The notes under the pieces were generated by a model. It was given only the letters and a program-made list of their open reading frames with translations. It had not been told where the DNA came from and did not search any database. From Pseudomonas sp. (GTDB lineage Bacteria; Pseudomonadota; Gammaproteobacteria; Pseudomonadales; Pseudomonadaceae), in contig NZ_JAQGNX010000165.1 in NCBI RefSeq assembly GCF_028293835.1, positions 1 through 46,982 on the forward strand: a stretch of DNA of 46,982 nucleotides. Direction: 5' to 3'. Positions 8,430-15,165 of this stretch are shown here, in pieces. Within the stretch, counting starts at the first letter, position 1, and every line of letters starts with the position of its first letter. Both the position numbers and the translations under genes were made by a program.

Positions 8430-9305
8430 TCAGGCCGTTTGTCGCTGATCGTTCAAACAGACCGCTTCAGCCGGTAATTGTTCTATCACGCCATCGATGA
8501 AGTCAGCGCTCAAGGTAATGACCTTCCGATACTGCAGATCCACGGTGATCATGTGATAGCAATTATCCAGCAACACTTTAGTGACAGGGCCCGCTAAATG
8601 TTTCTCGCAGTAATCCGCGTTCCAACGACTGGTGATGTCGTCCTCGATGGAATGCAGAATCAAGGCCGGAGCCTTGACCGTACGCATGCCTTTTTTAACC
8701 ACGGCGACCAGGCGATGCAATTCTCGGACGTTGATCCCCGACATGGTCAACAACCCGGCATTGCTGCTTTCGCCGGCTTTCATCTGACGTTCGACGATAG
8801 CCCGCAGACGTGCGTCTTTGATGCCGTACGGCGAGGTTTCATTGAAGCGGCACAAGTGCACGCCAAACGGAATGGCCATCAGCAAAGGCGCCAATACCGC
8901 CGCTTTCGGAATGTTCCAGCCGTCGTAGCGCAAAGTGGTCGAGTACAGCAGTAAACCGGCGACTTGCCCCGGATGCTCGGCCGCCATATGCATGGACAAT
9001 ACAGCGCCCATGGACAACCCGCCGACGAACACCTGTTCGTGCCGTTGGCGAATGCCGACAAAGGTTTTACGCGCGCTTTCGTACCAGTCTTTCCAACCGG
9101 TGGCTTGCAGATCAGCGTTGTCGCCGCAGTGCCCGGCAAGCGTGGGCACATAAACCGTGTACCCGCGCTTGGCCAGGCCTTGGGCCACCCGACGGAGTTC
9201 CGTCGGGGTGCCGGTCAGGCCGTGGATCAACAACACCGCGACCGGGCCGCTGCCGAGAACGAAACTGGCGTCGCCTTCGCCCATGTCGATCTCTGACAGG
9301 TTCAC
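8430..9305 (-). CDS. Alpha/beta hydrolase, carboxylesterase/monoacylglycerol-lipase-like
   Basis: 291 residues. The fold's landmarks are present: oxyanion loop HGLTG, nucleophile elbow GLSMG, an acid in HSIEDD and a late histidine in NCYHM. The sequence resembles small cytoplasmic carboxylesterases of the Est30 type, which act on short-chain esters or acylated metabolites. There is no signal peptide. The start overlaps the stop of the aminotransferase gene by four bases (ATGA), so it is the third gene of an operon with the HAD phosphatase and the aminotransferase. The natural substrate is unknown; the operon context suggests removal of an acyl or ester group in a small-molecule pathway. Confidence 0.88.
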   Translation of the reverse strand: MNLSEIDMGEGDASFVLGSGPVAVLLIHGLTGTPTELRRVAQGLAKRGYTVYVPTLAGHCGDNADLQATGWKDWYESARKTFVGIRQRHEQVFVGGLSMGAVLSMHMAAEHPGQVAGLLLYSTTLRYDGWNIPKAAVLAPLLMAIPFGVHLCRFNETSPYGIKDARLRAIVERQMKAGESSNAGLLTMSGINVRELHRLVAVVKKGMRTVKAPALILHSIEDDITSRWNADYCEKHLAGPVTKVLLDNCYHMITVDLQYRKVITLSADFIDGVIEQLPAEAVCLNDQRQTA

Positions 9306-10696
9306 CGCTTCATTGCCCGATGCAGCAGGCGGTCGAGAAGGGCGATGCCGAGGTCGATTTCTGCGTAGCTGATTTCCAGCGACGGTGCCAAGGTGATCAC
9401 GTTTTTGTAGTAGCCGCCCACGTCGAGAATCAGGCCGAGTTTCTTACCGTCGATTTCAATGTCGCCCTTCATGCCTTCGTCAACCATGAAGTCCAGGGTC
9501 GCTTTGTCTGGGGTGAAGCCGTCTGGACCGCAGATTTCTGCACGCAAAGCCAAGCCCAGGCCATCGACGTCGCCGATGATCGGGTAGCGCTTTTGCAGGT
9601 CTTGCAGGCCCGCCAGGAAGTACTTGCCCTTTTCCATGACCATCGCGCCGTAATCGACTTCCGAGGTCATTTTAAACATTTCCAGACCTACCGCCGTACC
9701 CAGTGGGTTTGAGGCGAAGGTGGAGTGGGTCGATCCAGGTGGGAAGATCGTAGGGTTGATCAACTCTTCCCGCGCCCAAATGCCGCCCAGTGGGTTGAGG
9801 CCGTTGGTCAACGCTTTACCGAAGACGATAACGTCTGGTTTGACGTCGAAGTGCTCGATGGACCACAGCTTGCCGGTGCGGTAGAAGCCCATCTGGATTT
9901 CGTCGACAACCATCAAGATGCCGTGCTGATCCAGCACTTGCTTCAATTCTTTGTAGAAGTTCATCGGCGGAATAACGTAGCCGCCGGTGCCTTGGATAGG
10001 CTCGACGTAGAACGCGGCGTATTCGCACTGATTGGTTTTAGGATCCCAGACGCCGTTGTATTCGGTTTCGAACAGGCGGGCGAACTGCTGAACGCAGTAG
10101 CTGCCATATTCTTCTTTGGTCATGCCTTTTGGACCACGGAAGTGGTACGGGAAAGGCACAAACTGTGCGCGCTCGCCGAAATGGCCATAACGGCGACGGT
10201 AGCGGTAGCTCGAAGTGATGGACGAAGCGCCCAGCGTACGACCGTGGTAGCCGCCTTCAAAAGCAAACATCAGGCTTTTGCCGTTGCTGGCGTTACGCAC
10301 GACCTTCAAGGAGTCTTCGATGGACTGCGAACCGCCGACGTTGAAGTGAACGCGACCGTCCATACCGAATTTCTTCTTGGCATCAACCGCGATCATTTCC
10401 GACAGCTCGATTTTGCCGCGGTGCAGGTATTGGCTGGCAATCTGCGGCATCGAATCGATCTGTGCCTTCAGGGCGTTGTTCAGACGTGGGTTGGCGTAAC
10501 CGAAGTTCACCGCCGAGTACCACATTTGCAGGTCGAGGTAAGCCTGGTCGCTGGTATCGTAAACATACGAACCTTCACAGCGGTTGAAAATTCGCGGCGG
10601 ATCGATGTAGTGAACGGTGTCGCCGAACGAGCAATATTTCGCTTCTTTTTCCAGAAGAATCTGGTCTTCAGCGGTAGCGATACGGATGTCAGACAT
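9302..10696 (-). CDS. Class III PLP-dependent aminotransferase
   Basis: 464 residues. Family marks include EGGYHGRTLG (phosphate-binding region), EPIQGTGGY, the acidic PLP-contact motif VVDEIQMGF, and the Schiff-base lysine in VIVFGKALTNG. Class III enzymes move amino groups from omega-amino acids, diamines or amino-alcohols to 2-oxo acids. The start ATG at 10696 lies inside the end of the HAD gene (8-base overlap); the frame remains open to 10819 but that part is within the HAD gene. It is the middle gene of a coupled three-gene operon. The exact substrate cannot be read from the sequence; an assignment as GABA or diaminobutyrate aminotransferase would be a guess. Confidence 0.9.
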   Translation of the reverse strand: MSDIRIATAEDQILLEKEAKYCSFGDTVHYIDPPRIFNRCEGSYVYDTSDQAYLDLQMWYSAVNFGYANPRLNNALKAQIDSMPQIASQYLHRGKIELSEMIAVDAKKKFGMDGRVHFNVGGSQSIEDSLKVVRNASNGKSLMFAFEGGYHGRTLGASSITSSYRYRRRYGHFGERAQFVPFPYHFRGPKGMTKEEYGSYCVQQFARLFETEYNGVWDPKTNQCEYAAFYVEPIQGTGGYVIPPMNFYKELKQVLDQHGILMVVDEIQMGFYRTGKLWSIEHFDVKPDVIVFGKALTNGLNPLGGIWAREELINPTIFPPGSTHSTFASNPLGTAVGLEMFKMTSEVDYGAMVMEKGKYFLAGLQDLQKRYPIIGDVDGLGLALRAEICGPDGFTPDKATLDFMVDEGMKGDIEIDGKKLGLILDVGGYYKNVITLAPSLEISYAEIDLGIALLDRLLHRAMKR

Positions 10697-11384
10697 GGTG
10701 GAAGAGTTCCTGCTGTTCAAGAGGGAGGCTGTGTGCGCGCGCCGGTTCGCTGTGAGGCAAGCGGGCGAGCAGGGCCGGTAAATCGGCAAAGGTGTCGAAG
10801 CGGGCATACGGGATGCCATTGCGTTCGCAATGTTCTGCCAGGCGATCCTTGGCGAATACGAAGTCGGCGGTGCTGGCGACGCACATGTCCGATTGGCCGT
10901 CGCCGATCACCAGCACGCGTTTGCCTTCAGGCGCGGATTTGCATTTGCAGTTACCGGATGCTGCGCGGCAGGCGTCGCTGGAATAAGGAAATTCTATGCG
11001 CCAGCCGTCAGGACCGATCTGACGCAGGCGGTTGGCAATGATCGGCAGCAGCGGTGCATTGTTGCGCGACAAAATGCGTGCGATGCCCTGCTCGATGCCA
11101 TCGCTGACAATGTCCAGCGACGCGCCGCGACCCATGACCAGTTCAACGAAATCAGGAAATGCCGGATCAATAGCGATAGTGTCGAAATAGCCCAGAAGCT
11201 CGTTAGGCGTGGCTTTAACCATAGCCAATTGGCGGCTCAAACATTCTCGCGAACCGATTTTGCCAGACAGCCATTCATCTTCGATGGCCTCCCAGCTTGG
11301 GTCAGCGAAACGCTCCAGGATGTTATCTATCGCGTCAGTCCGGGTGACGGTCCCATCGAAATCACACACGATATGCCAATGCAT
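10689..11384 (-). CDS. HAD-IB family phosphatase, MtnX/SerB-like
   Basis: 231 residues. Motif I is DFDGTVT at residues 8-14 (nucleophile and acid/base Asp), motif II is around SDGIE, and motif IV is GDGQSD. A short cysteine-bearing stretch (CRAASGNCKCKSAP) sits in the cap/core junction and is similar to that of MtnX-type phosphatases. It should hydrolyse a small phosphomonoester. Two adjacent ATGs (11387, 11384) are possible starts; 11384 gives the usual N-terminus MHWHIVCDFDG. It is the first gene of the operon and its leader is about 44 bases from the predicted sigma-54 start. A phosphatase, aminotransferase and esterase together look like part of a biosynthetic or salvage route, not identified here. 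Confidence 0.87.
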   Translation of the reverse strand: MHWHIVCDFDGTVTRTDAIDNILERFADPSWEAIEDEWLSGKIGSRECLSRQLAMVKATPNELLGYFDTIAIDPAFPDFVELVMGRGASLDIVSDGIEQGIARILSRNNAPLLPIIANRLRQIGPDGWRIEFPYSSDACRAASGNCKCKSAPEGKRVLVIGDGQSDMCVASTADFVFAKDRLAEHCERNGIPYARFDTFADLPALLARLPHSEPARAHSLPLEQQELFHHV

Positions 11385-11438
11385 CATCTGCAGGTGCCTA
11401 CTTAAGTGAGAGCGCTCTTTGCGCTTGCACAGGGGTAG

Positions 11439-11454
11439 AGCATAGACTGTGCCA
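11439..11454 (-). promoter_or_regulatory. Sigma-54 (RpoN) promoter of the HAD-aminotransferase-hydrolase operon
   Basis: On the - strand the sequence is TGGCACAGTCTATGCT, against the consensus TGGCACR-N4-TTGCW. The invariant GG and GC doublets are exactly ten bases apart. Only one consensus base is off. The predicted start is near 11428, about 44 bases before the HAD gene. The flanking gene pair encodes an NtrC-type activator and kinase, which supports the call. Confidence 0.75.
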
Positions 11455-11529
11455 CATGCAGATTTCGCCGCCAGAGCCCGGTGTAGAGCGGGTTCGCCAT
11501 TAAGGGAGTAGGGTTGGCCGTCAGGCGAG

Positions 11530-11555
11530 CTACAATTTTTGTAGGTCGCTACAAA
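11530..11555. promoter_or_regulatory. Candidate activator-binding site (three alternating CTACAA/TTGTAG half-sites)
   Basis: CTACAA (11530-11535), TTGTAG (11539-11544) and CTACAA (11549-11554) form overlapping inverted repeats; the second pair extends to TTTGTAG-GTCG-CTACAAA. The site lies about 75-115 bases upstream of the sigma-54 promoter, the usual distance for an NtrC-type enhancer. It is also upstream of the divergent mipA-like gene. Confidence 0.45.
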
Positions 11556-11569
11556 CAACATAAGTGCTT

Positions 11570-11603
11570 GCGTGAATGGGTCCGGCCAGGGATTGATTCA
11601 CGC
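11570..11603. promoter_or_regulatory. Inverted repeat upstream of the MipA-like gene
   Basis: GCGTGAAT (11570-11577) and ATTCACGC (11596-11603) form perfect 8-bp arms with an 18-base spacer, ending about 28 bases before the MipA-like start. It could be an operator or a 5'-leader hairpin; nothing else identifies it. Confidence 0.4.
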
Positions 11604-11631
11604 ACGTTCCAACAGTACGAGAATATTTTTC

Positions 11632-12432
11632 ATGCACTTGATCCTGCTTAACCGTTGCGTTCGCTCGGTAGTCACTGGCTTCGCAGCCTTCGCCTGCGCT
11701 ATGAGTTTTAGCGCCCAGGGCCACGCCGAACCCATTACCGGCGACGTCGGTGCGGGCATCGGTTACAAAGCCAGCGATCCAACCGGCGTGCATTACGACC
11801 TTGAAGCATTTCCCTATCTGGATTTGGACTGGGGCGACGTGGGCTTGAGCTCCGACGACGGGCTGAACTGGAAGGTGTTCAAGTTTGACGGCTGGAGTGT
11901 CGGCCCGTTTGCCAACTACGTACCGGGTCGTACCGCTAACGGCTCGTTGCGCGGCTTGCGTGATGTGTCGGACATGGCTGAACTCGGTGGATTTGTGCAG
12001 TACAGCCCGGCTGATTTTTGGCGAGTGTTCGCGGAAATGGGCCGCGCTGTGGGTGGCAGCGAGGGCCAGGGCGGGATACTGGGCCGGGTTGGTGGCGAGT
12101 TAGGTTACCCGTTAGGGCTGGGGATTATTGGCGACACCGAGGTGACTGCCCATTACGCGGACGGCCGGCAGGCGCAGACTTTCTTCGGCGTCAGTTCACA
12201 AGAAGCACAGGCTTCCGGCTTCCAGCAATACAACGCCAGCGGCGGCCTGCAAAAAGTTGCACTGACCCAAAGCTTGCAGTTTCCACTGGCTGACGGCTGG
12301 CTGCTGCTGACCAGCGCCACCTGGACTCACCTGACCAACTCCGCGGCAGACAGCTCGATCGTCAAGGACAAAGGCGATGACAACCAGAGCGAAGTCAACG
12401 TGGCCGTGGCGTATCACTTCAAGGGGTTGTGA
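11632..12432 (+). CDS. MipA/OmpV-family outer-membrane protein
   Basis: 266 residues from the ATG at 11632. The N-terminus has a positively charged start and a hydrophobic stretch ending at AQGHA, a Sec signal peptide with probable cleavage before EPITGD. The mature part shows alternating amphipathic strands rich in G/Y/W/D (GDVGAGIGYKASD, YLDLDWGDVGLSS, HYADG) and ends in AYHFKGL, consistent with a beta barrel of the MipA/OmpV family. MipA interacts with murein synthases in E. coli, but most family members have no known role. The gene diverges from the RpoN-type operon at 11384 and shares its upstream region, so co-regulation is possible. A longer frame from 11572 lacks a reason to start there. 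Confidence 0.82.
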   Translation: MHLILLNRCVRSVVTGFAAFACAMSFSAQGHAEPITGDVGAGIGYKASDPTGVHYDLEAFPYLDLDWGDVGLSSDDGLNWKVFKFDGWSVGPFANYVPGRTANGSLRGLRDVSDMAELGGFVQYSPADFWRVFAEMGRAVGGSEGQGGILGRVGGELGYPLGLGIIGDTEVTAHYADGRQAQTFFGVSSQEAQASGFQQYNASGGLQKVALTQSLQFPLADGWLLLTSATWTHLTNSAADSSIVKDKGDDNQSEVNVAVAYHFKGL

Positions 12433-12468
12433 GTACGTCTCGCGCCTCAAATCTGTAGGAGGGAATGT

Positions 12469-12861
12469 TCATACCTCTTGCTTACCCTCCGCCAGTAACA
12501 CGATTCCGCCGATGATCACGCACACGCCCAGCCAATGCAGGGCGCTGATGCTTTCGCCCAAACCCAGCCATGACCCAAGCAATACCACGACAAACACCAG
12601 CGAACTCAGCGGGAACGCCAGCGACAATTTGCTGCTGCGCAAGATCAGCATCCAGGTGAGAAACGAGCCGATATAGCAGAACACCGCGACCATCACCGCC
12701 ACGCTGCTCAGCGCTGCCAACAGCCAGTTCAAGCCGAACGGAATCGCCGCCAAGCCATCGCCGCCCACTTTCAACGACAACTGCGCGCCGCTTTCAAACG
12801 CGATCAACAACACCCACAACACCCAACTCGCGCCGGGACTTTCAATCCAGTTATTGGTCAT
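12469..12861 (-). CDS. Small EamA/SMR-type membrane transporter subunit
   Basis: 130 residues with four hydrophobic helices (roughly 13-33, 45-68, 75-98, 103-124), each flanked by short loops. The pattern and a signature like LKVGGDGLA...LAFPLSSLVFVVVLLGSWLGLGE match the SMR/EamA (drug/metabolite) fold and ArnE/ArnF-type half-transporters. Seven bases separate it from the upstream paralogue at 12869, whose TGA overlaps the GAGG ribosome site of this gene. SMR proteins act as dimers, and a pair of different subunits often makes an antiparallel heterodimer, which is a reasonable guess here. The substrate is unknown. Confidence 0.82.
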   Translation of the reverse strand: MTNNWIESPGASWVLWVLLIAFESGAQLSLKVGGDGLAAIPFGLNWLLAALSSVAVMVAVFCYIGSFLTWMLILRSSKLSLAFPLSSLVFVVVLLGSWLGLGESISALHWLGVCVIIGGIVLLAEGKQEV

Positions 12862-12868
12862 GATGACC

Positions 12869-13243
12869 TCAAGCTCCCGTGGCGCAAACCAGCATTACGC
12901 CGGCAGTGATGACCAGCGTACCTACCCAACGACGTCGGCTGACGGCTTCGCCCAGCACCAATCGCCCGCCCAGCACTACACCGCAATAGCTCAGACTGAT
13001 GGCTGGAAATACCAGACTCAGCGGCGCCAGGGACAGCACCTCCAGCCAGGCAACGAACAGCACCGCATAACAACTCACGCCACACCACAGCAGCGGGGCG
13101 CCGGCGATCTGCCGCCAGAAATGGCTCAAGCGAAAGCCACCCGCGTGCTCCGGCAAGCGATCGAGGCCGAGCTTGAAGGCGATTTGGCCAATGACATCGA
13201 GGGCGATGCACAGCGCGATCAGCAGCATCACGGATGGGGTCAA
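12869..13243 (-). CDS. Small EamA/SMR-type membrane transporter subunit, paralogue of the next gene
   Basis: About 124 residues with four hydrophobic helices. The family pattern IAFKLGLDRLPEHAGG and PLSLVFPAISLSYCGVVLGGRLVLGE aligns with the same regions of the neighbour at 12469-12861, suggesting tandem duplication. The start is uncertain: TTG at 13243 has GGAG at 13252-13255 eight bases upstream, whereas GTG at 13231 and ATG at 13228 lack a good site. The frame stays open to 13372 but that part is not hydrophobic and overlaps a repeat, so I exclude it. Likely the first half of a two-component SMR pump; substrate unknown. Confidence 0.75.
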   Translation of the reverse strand: MTPSVMLLIALCIALDVIGQIAFKLGLDRLPEHAGGFRLSHFWRQIAGAPLLWCGVSCYAVLFVAWLEVLSLAPLSLVFPAISLSYCGVVLGGRLVLGEAVSRRRWVGTLVITAGVMLVCATGA

Positions 13244-13331
13244 GAGAACAGCTCCAGCAGGTTGGACCGGAGTGATGCAAGGGCTGGGCCGTTCTTGGAT
13301 GATTTCGGTCCTACAGGCATTTGCAATCCTC

Positions 13332-13421
13332 TTTAGGAGCCACGTGTTGGCGAGGCAGGAGACGCGGTTCATCTGAATATCTTTGGTACTGCTGATATCG
13401 CCAACACGTTGGTTCCTGCAA
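13332..13421. repeat. REP-type palindromic repeat pair
   Basis: Arms TTTAGGAGCCACGTGTTGG...CGAG and TATCGCCAACACGTTGG...TTCCTGCAAA are inverted around a spacer containing GACGCGGTTCATCTG, which recurs in the 22319-22394 copy. It lies between the SMR pair and glpM. Confidence 0.8.
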
Positions 13422-13445
13422 ATTTGCGTATGTCTGAATCATGCC

Positions 13446-13784
13446 TCACCCATGAAACCGCACCCACACCGTCACCAAAACGGTCGCCGCGATCAGCCAG
13501 GCCACGGCTGCCAGTGCGAGAGAAACCTCCAGGCGCCAGCGGTCAACCAGCACGTACAGCGCGGCCAGGTACACGAAGTAGGGAATGATTGACCACATGC
13601 CAAACAGGATGGTGGTCTTCAGATCGTCCAGTGATCGACCTTTACCGACGATGTAATGGGCAATCAAGGCAAAGGTCGGAAACAGTGGGACCAGCCCGGC
13701 GATGTAATAATTTTTGGTCTTGGCCAATGCGGCCAGAATCAGTACGACAGCAGCGCCCAACAGGGCTTTGAAAATCAGGTCCAC
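13446..13784 (-). CDS. glpM: GlpM-like inner-membrane protein
   Basis: 112 residues, almost wholly hydrophobic, with about four membrane helices. The sequence (ALAKTKNYYIAGLVPLFPTFALIAHYIVGKG) matches my memory of P. aeruginosa GlpM, a 109-residue membrane protein named for its closeness to the glp regulon and linked there to alginate production. Its biochemical role is unknown. Here it is not adjacent to glpFKRD but lies about 7 kb away, downstream of aauR by a 37-base gap. It could be read through from the aat/aau operon. Confidence 0.85.
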   Translation of the reverse strand: MDLIFKALLGAAVVLILAALAKTKNYYIAGLVPLFPTFALIAHYIVGKGRSLDDLKTTILFGMWSIIPYFVYLAALYVLVDRWRLEVSLALAAVAWLIAATVLVTVWVRFHG

Positions 13785-13821
13785 GAGGTTCTCTTATTTA
13801 ATTGCCAACACAGCGGACGGA

Positions 13822-15165
13822 TCAGCCCAGTCCATATTTTTTTACCTTGTCGAACAACGTGGTCTTGGCCATTCCCAATTCCTGGCTGGCCTGGCTCAGA
13901 TTGCCGCCGCTGCGGTTCAAGGCATCGGTCAACAGGTTTTTTTCGAAGGTCTCCACCGCCTCGGCGAAGTCGAGGCTGCTGTTCGCCGCGCCGGTTCCCG
14001 ACTTCTTGAATGCCGGAAGGCCCAGCGCATAACGCTCGGCGACGTTGCGCAGTTCCCTGACATTCCCCGGCCACTCATGGGCCATCAGGCTCGATAACGT
14101 CTGGCGGTCCAGTTCTGGCGTGTCGCGGTCGAAACGTAGCGCTGACAACTGCAGAAAGTATTCGAACAATTGCAGGATGTCTTCGCGTCGCTCGCGCAGT
14201 GGTGGCAGTTCCAGCGTCACCACGTTCAGTCGGTAATACAGGTCGCTGCGAAACTGATTGGCTTTGCTCCGCTCGTCCAGATCGGATTTGGTCGCGGCGA
14301 TCACCCGACAATCCACCGCTACACTTTGGTTTGACCCCAAACGTTCCAGTGTGCGTTCCTGCAAAACCCGCAGCAGTTTGATTTGCAGGTTCAGCGGCAT
14401 GCTCTCCACTTCATCGAGAAACAGCGTGCCGTTGTGGGCGTGCTCGATCTTGCCGATCCGCCGTTTGCCAGCGCCGGTAAATGCGTTGGCTTCGTGGCCA
14501 AAGATTTCACTTTCGAACAAGCTTTCCGGCAGTCCACCGCAATTGAGCGCAACAAATTGATGAGTGTGACGACGGCTGAAGTCATGCAAGCAGCGGGCGA
14601 CCAATTCCTTACCGGTGCCGGTTTCACCTTCGATCAGCACATTGGCCGAAGTGTCCGCCACGTTGGCGATCAAGGCGCGCAGGTTCTGCATGGCGGGCGA
14701 ACGGCCAATGATTCGACTTTCCAACGAGTTGCGTTGGGCCAATTGCCGACGCAGCGACCAGACCTCTCGGGCCAGTCCGCGCTGCTCCAAAGCACGTCTC
14801 GCCACTTCCACCAGGCGCTCGGGAGAAAACGGTTTTTCCATGAAGTCGTAGGCGCCGTCGCGCATGGCATTGACGGCCATGGAGATGTCACCGTGCCCGG
14901 TAATCAACACCACTGGCAGGCTACGGTCCCGGGCTTTAAGGCGGGTCAGCAATTCCAGGCCGTCGATGCCGGGCAAGCGGATGTCGCTGATGACAATACC
15001 GGCGAAATCATCGCCGATTCGCGCCAGCGCTTCTTCGGCACTGCCCACGCCCTCGCTGGGAATATCTTCCAGTGCCAGCGCTTGCTGGCAGCCCAAAAGC
15101 ACGTGGGGGTCGTCCTCGACGATCAGAACGGTGAGTTCGCTGTTCATGCTTGCAGGACTATTCAT
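13822..15165 (-). CDS. aauR: Acidic amino-acid response regulator AauR (sigma-54-dependent)
   Basis: 447 residues of the DctD type. Receiver: acidic pocket VEDD and phospho-acceptor Asp61 (ISDIRLPG). AAA+ domain: Walker A GETGTGKE (180-187), Walker B GTLFLDEVESMP, and the sigma-54 loop reading NAFTGA (227-232) instead of GAFTGA. A Fis-type HTH (GGNLSQASQELGMAKTTLFDKVKKYG) ends the protein. It follows aauS with an ATGA overlap at 15162-15165; an internal ATG at 15147 is an alternative start. In P. putida AauR activates glutamate/aspartate uptake genes at sigma-54 promoters via TTCGG-N4-CCGAA boxes, and both elements occur upstream of aatJ here. Confidence 0.93.
   Translation of the reverse strand: MNSPASMNSELTVLIVEDDPHVLLGCQQALALEDIPSEGVGSAEEALARIGDDFAGIVISDIRLPGIDGLELLTRLKARDRSLPVVLITGHGDISMAVNAMRDGAYDFMEKPFSPERLVEVARRALEQRGLAREVWSLRRQLAQRNSLESRIIGRSPAMQNLRALIANVADTSANVLIEGETGTGKELVARCLHDFSRRHTHQFVALNCGGLPESLFESEIFGHEANAFTGAGKRRIGKIEHAHNGTLFLDEVESMPLNLQIKLLRVLQERTLERLGSNQSVAVDCRVIAATKSDLDERSKANQFRSDLYYRLNVVTLELPPLRERREDILQLFEYFLQLSALRFDRDTPELDRQTLSSLMAHEWPGNVRELRNVAERYALGLPAFKKSGTGAANSSLDFAEAVETFEKNLLTDALNRSGGNLSQASQELGMAKTTLFDKVKKYGLG

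Noticed and set aside
9725..11041. Long + strand open frame opposite the aminotransferase and HAD genes
   Set aside because: Antisense to well-supported genes, no family resemblance.
11382..11402. A second sigma-54-like sequence (GGCACC...GC) next to the HAD start
   Set aside because: GG and GC are not ten bases apart; the site at 11439-11454 fits much better.
12452..12461. CTGTAGGAGG after the MipA-like gene as another REP element
   Set aside because: Only about ten bases match and no partner arm is present.
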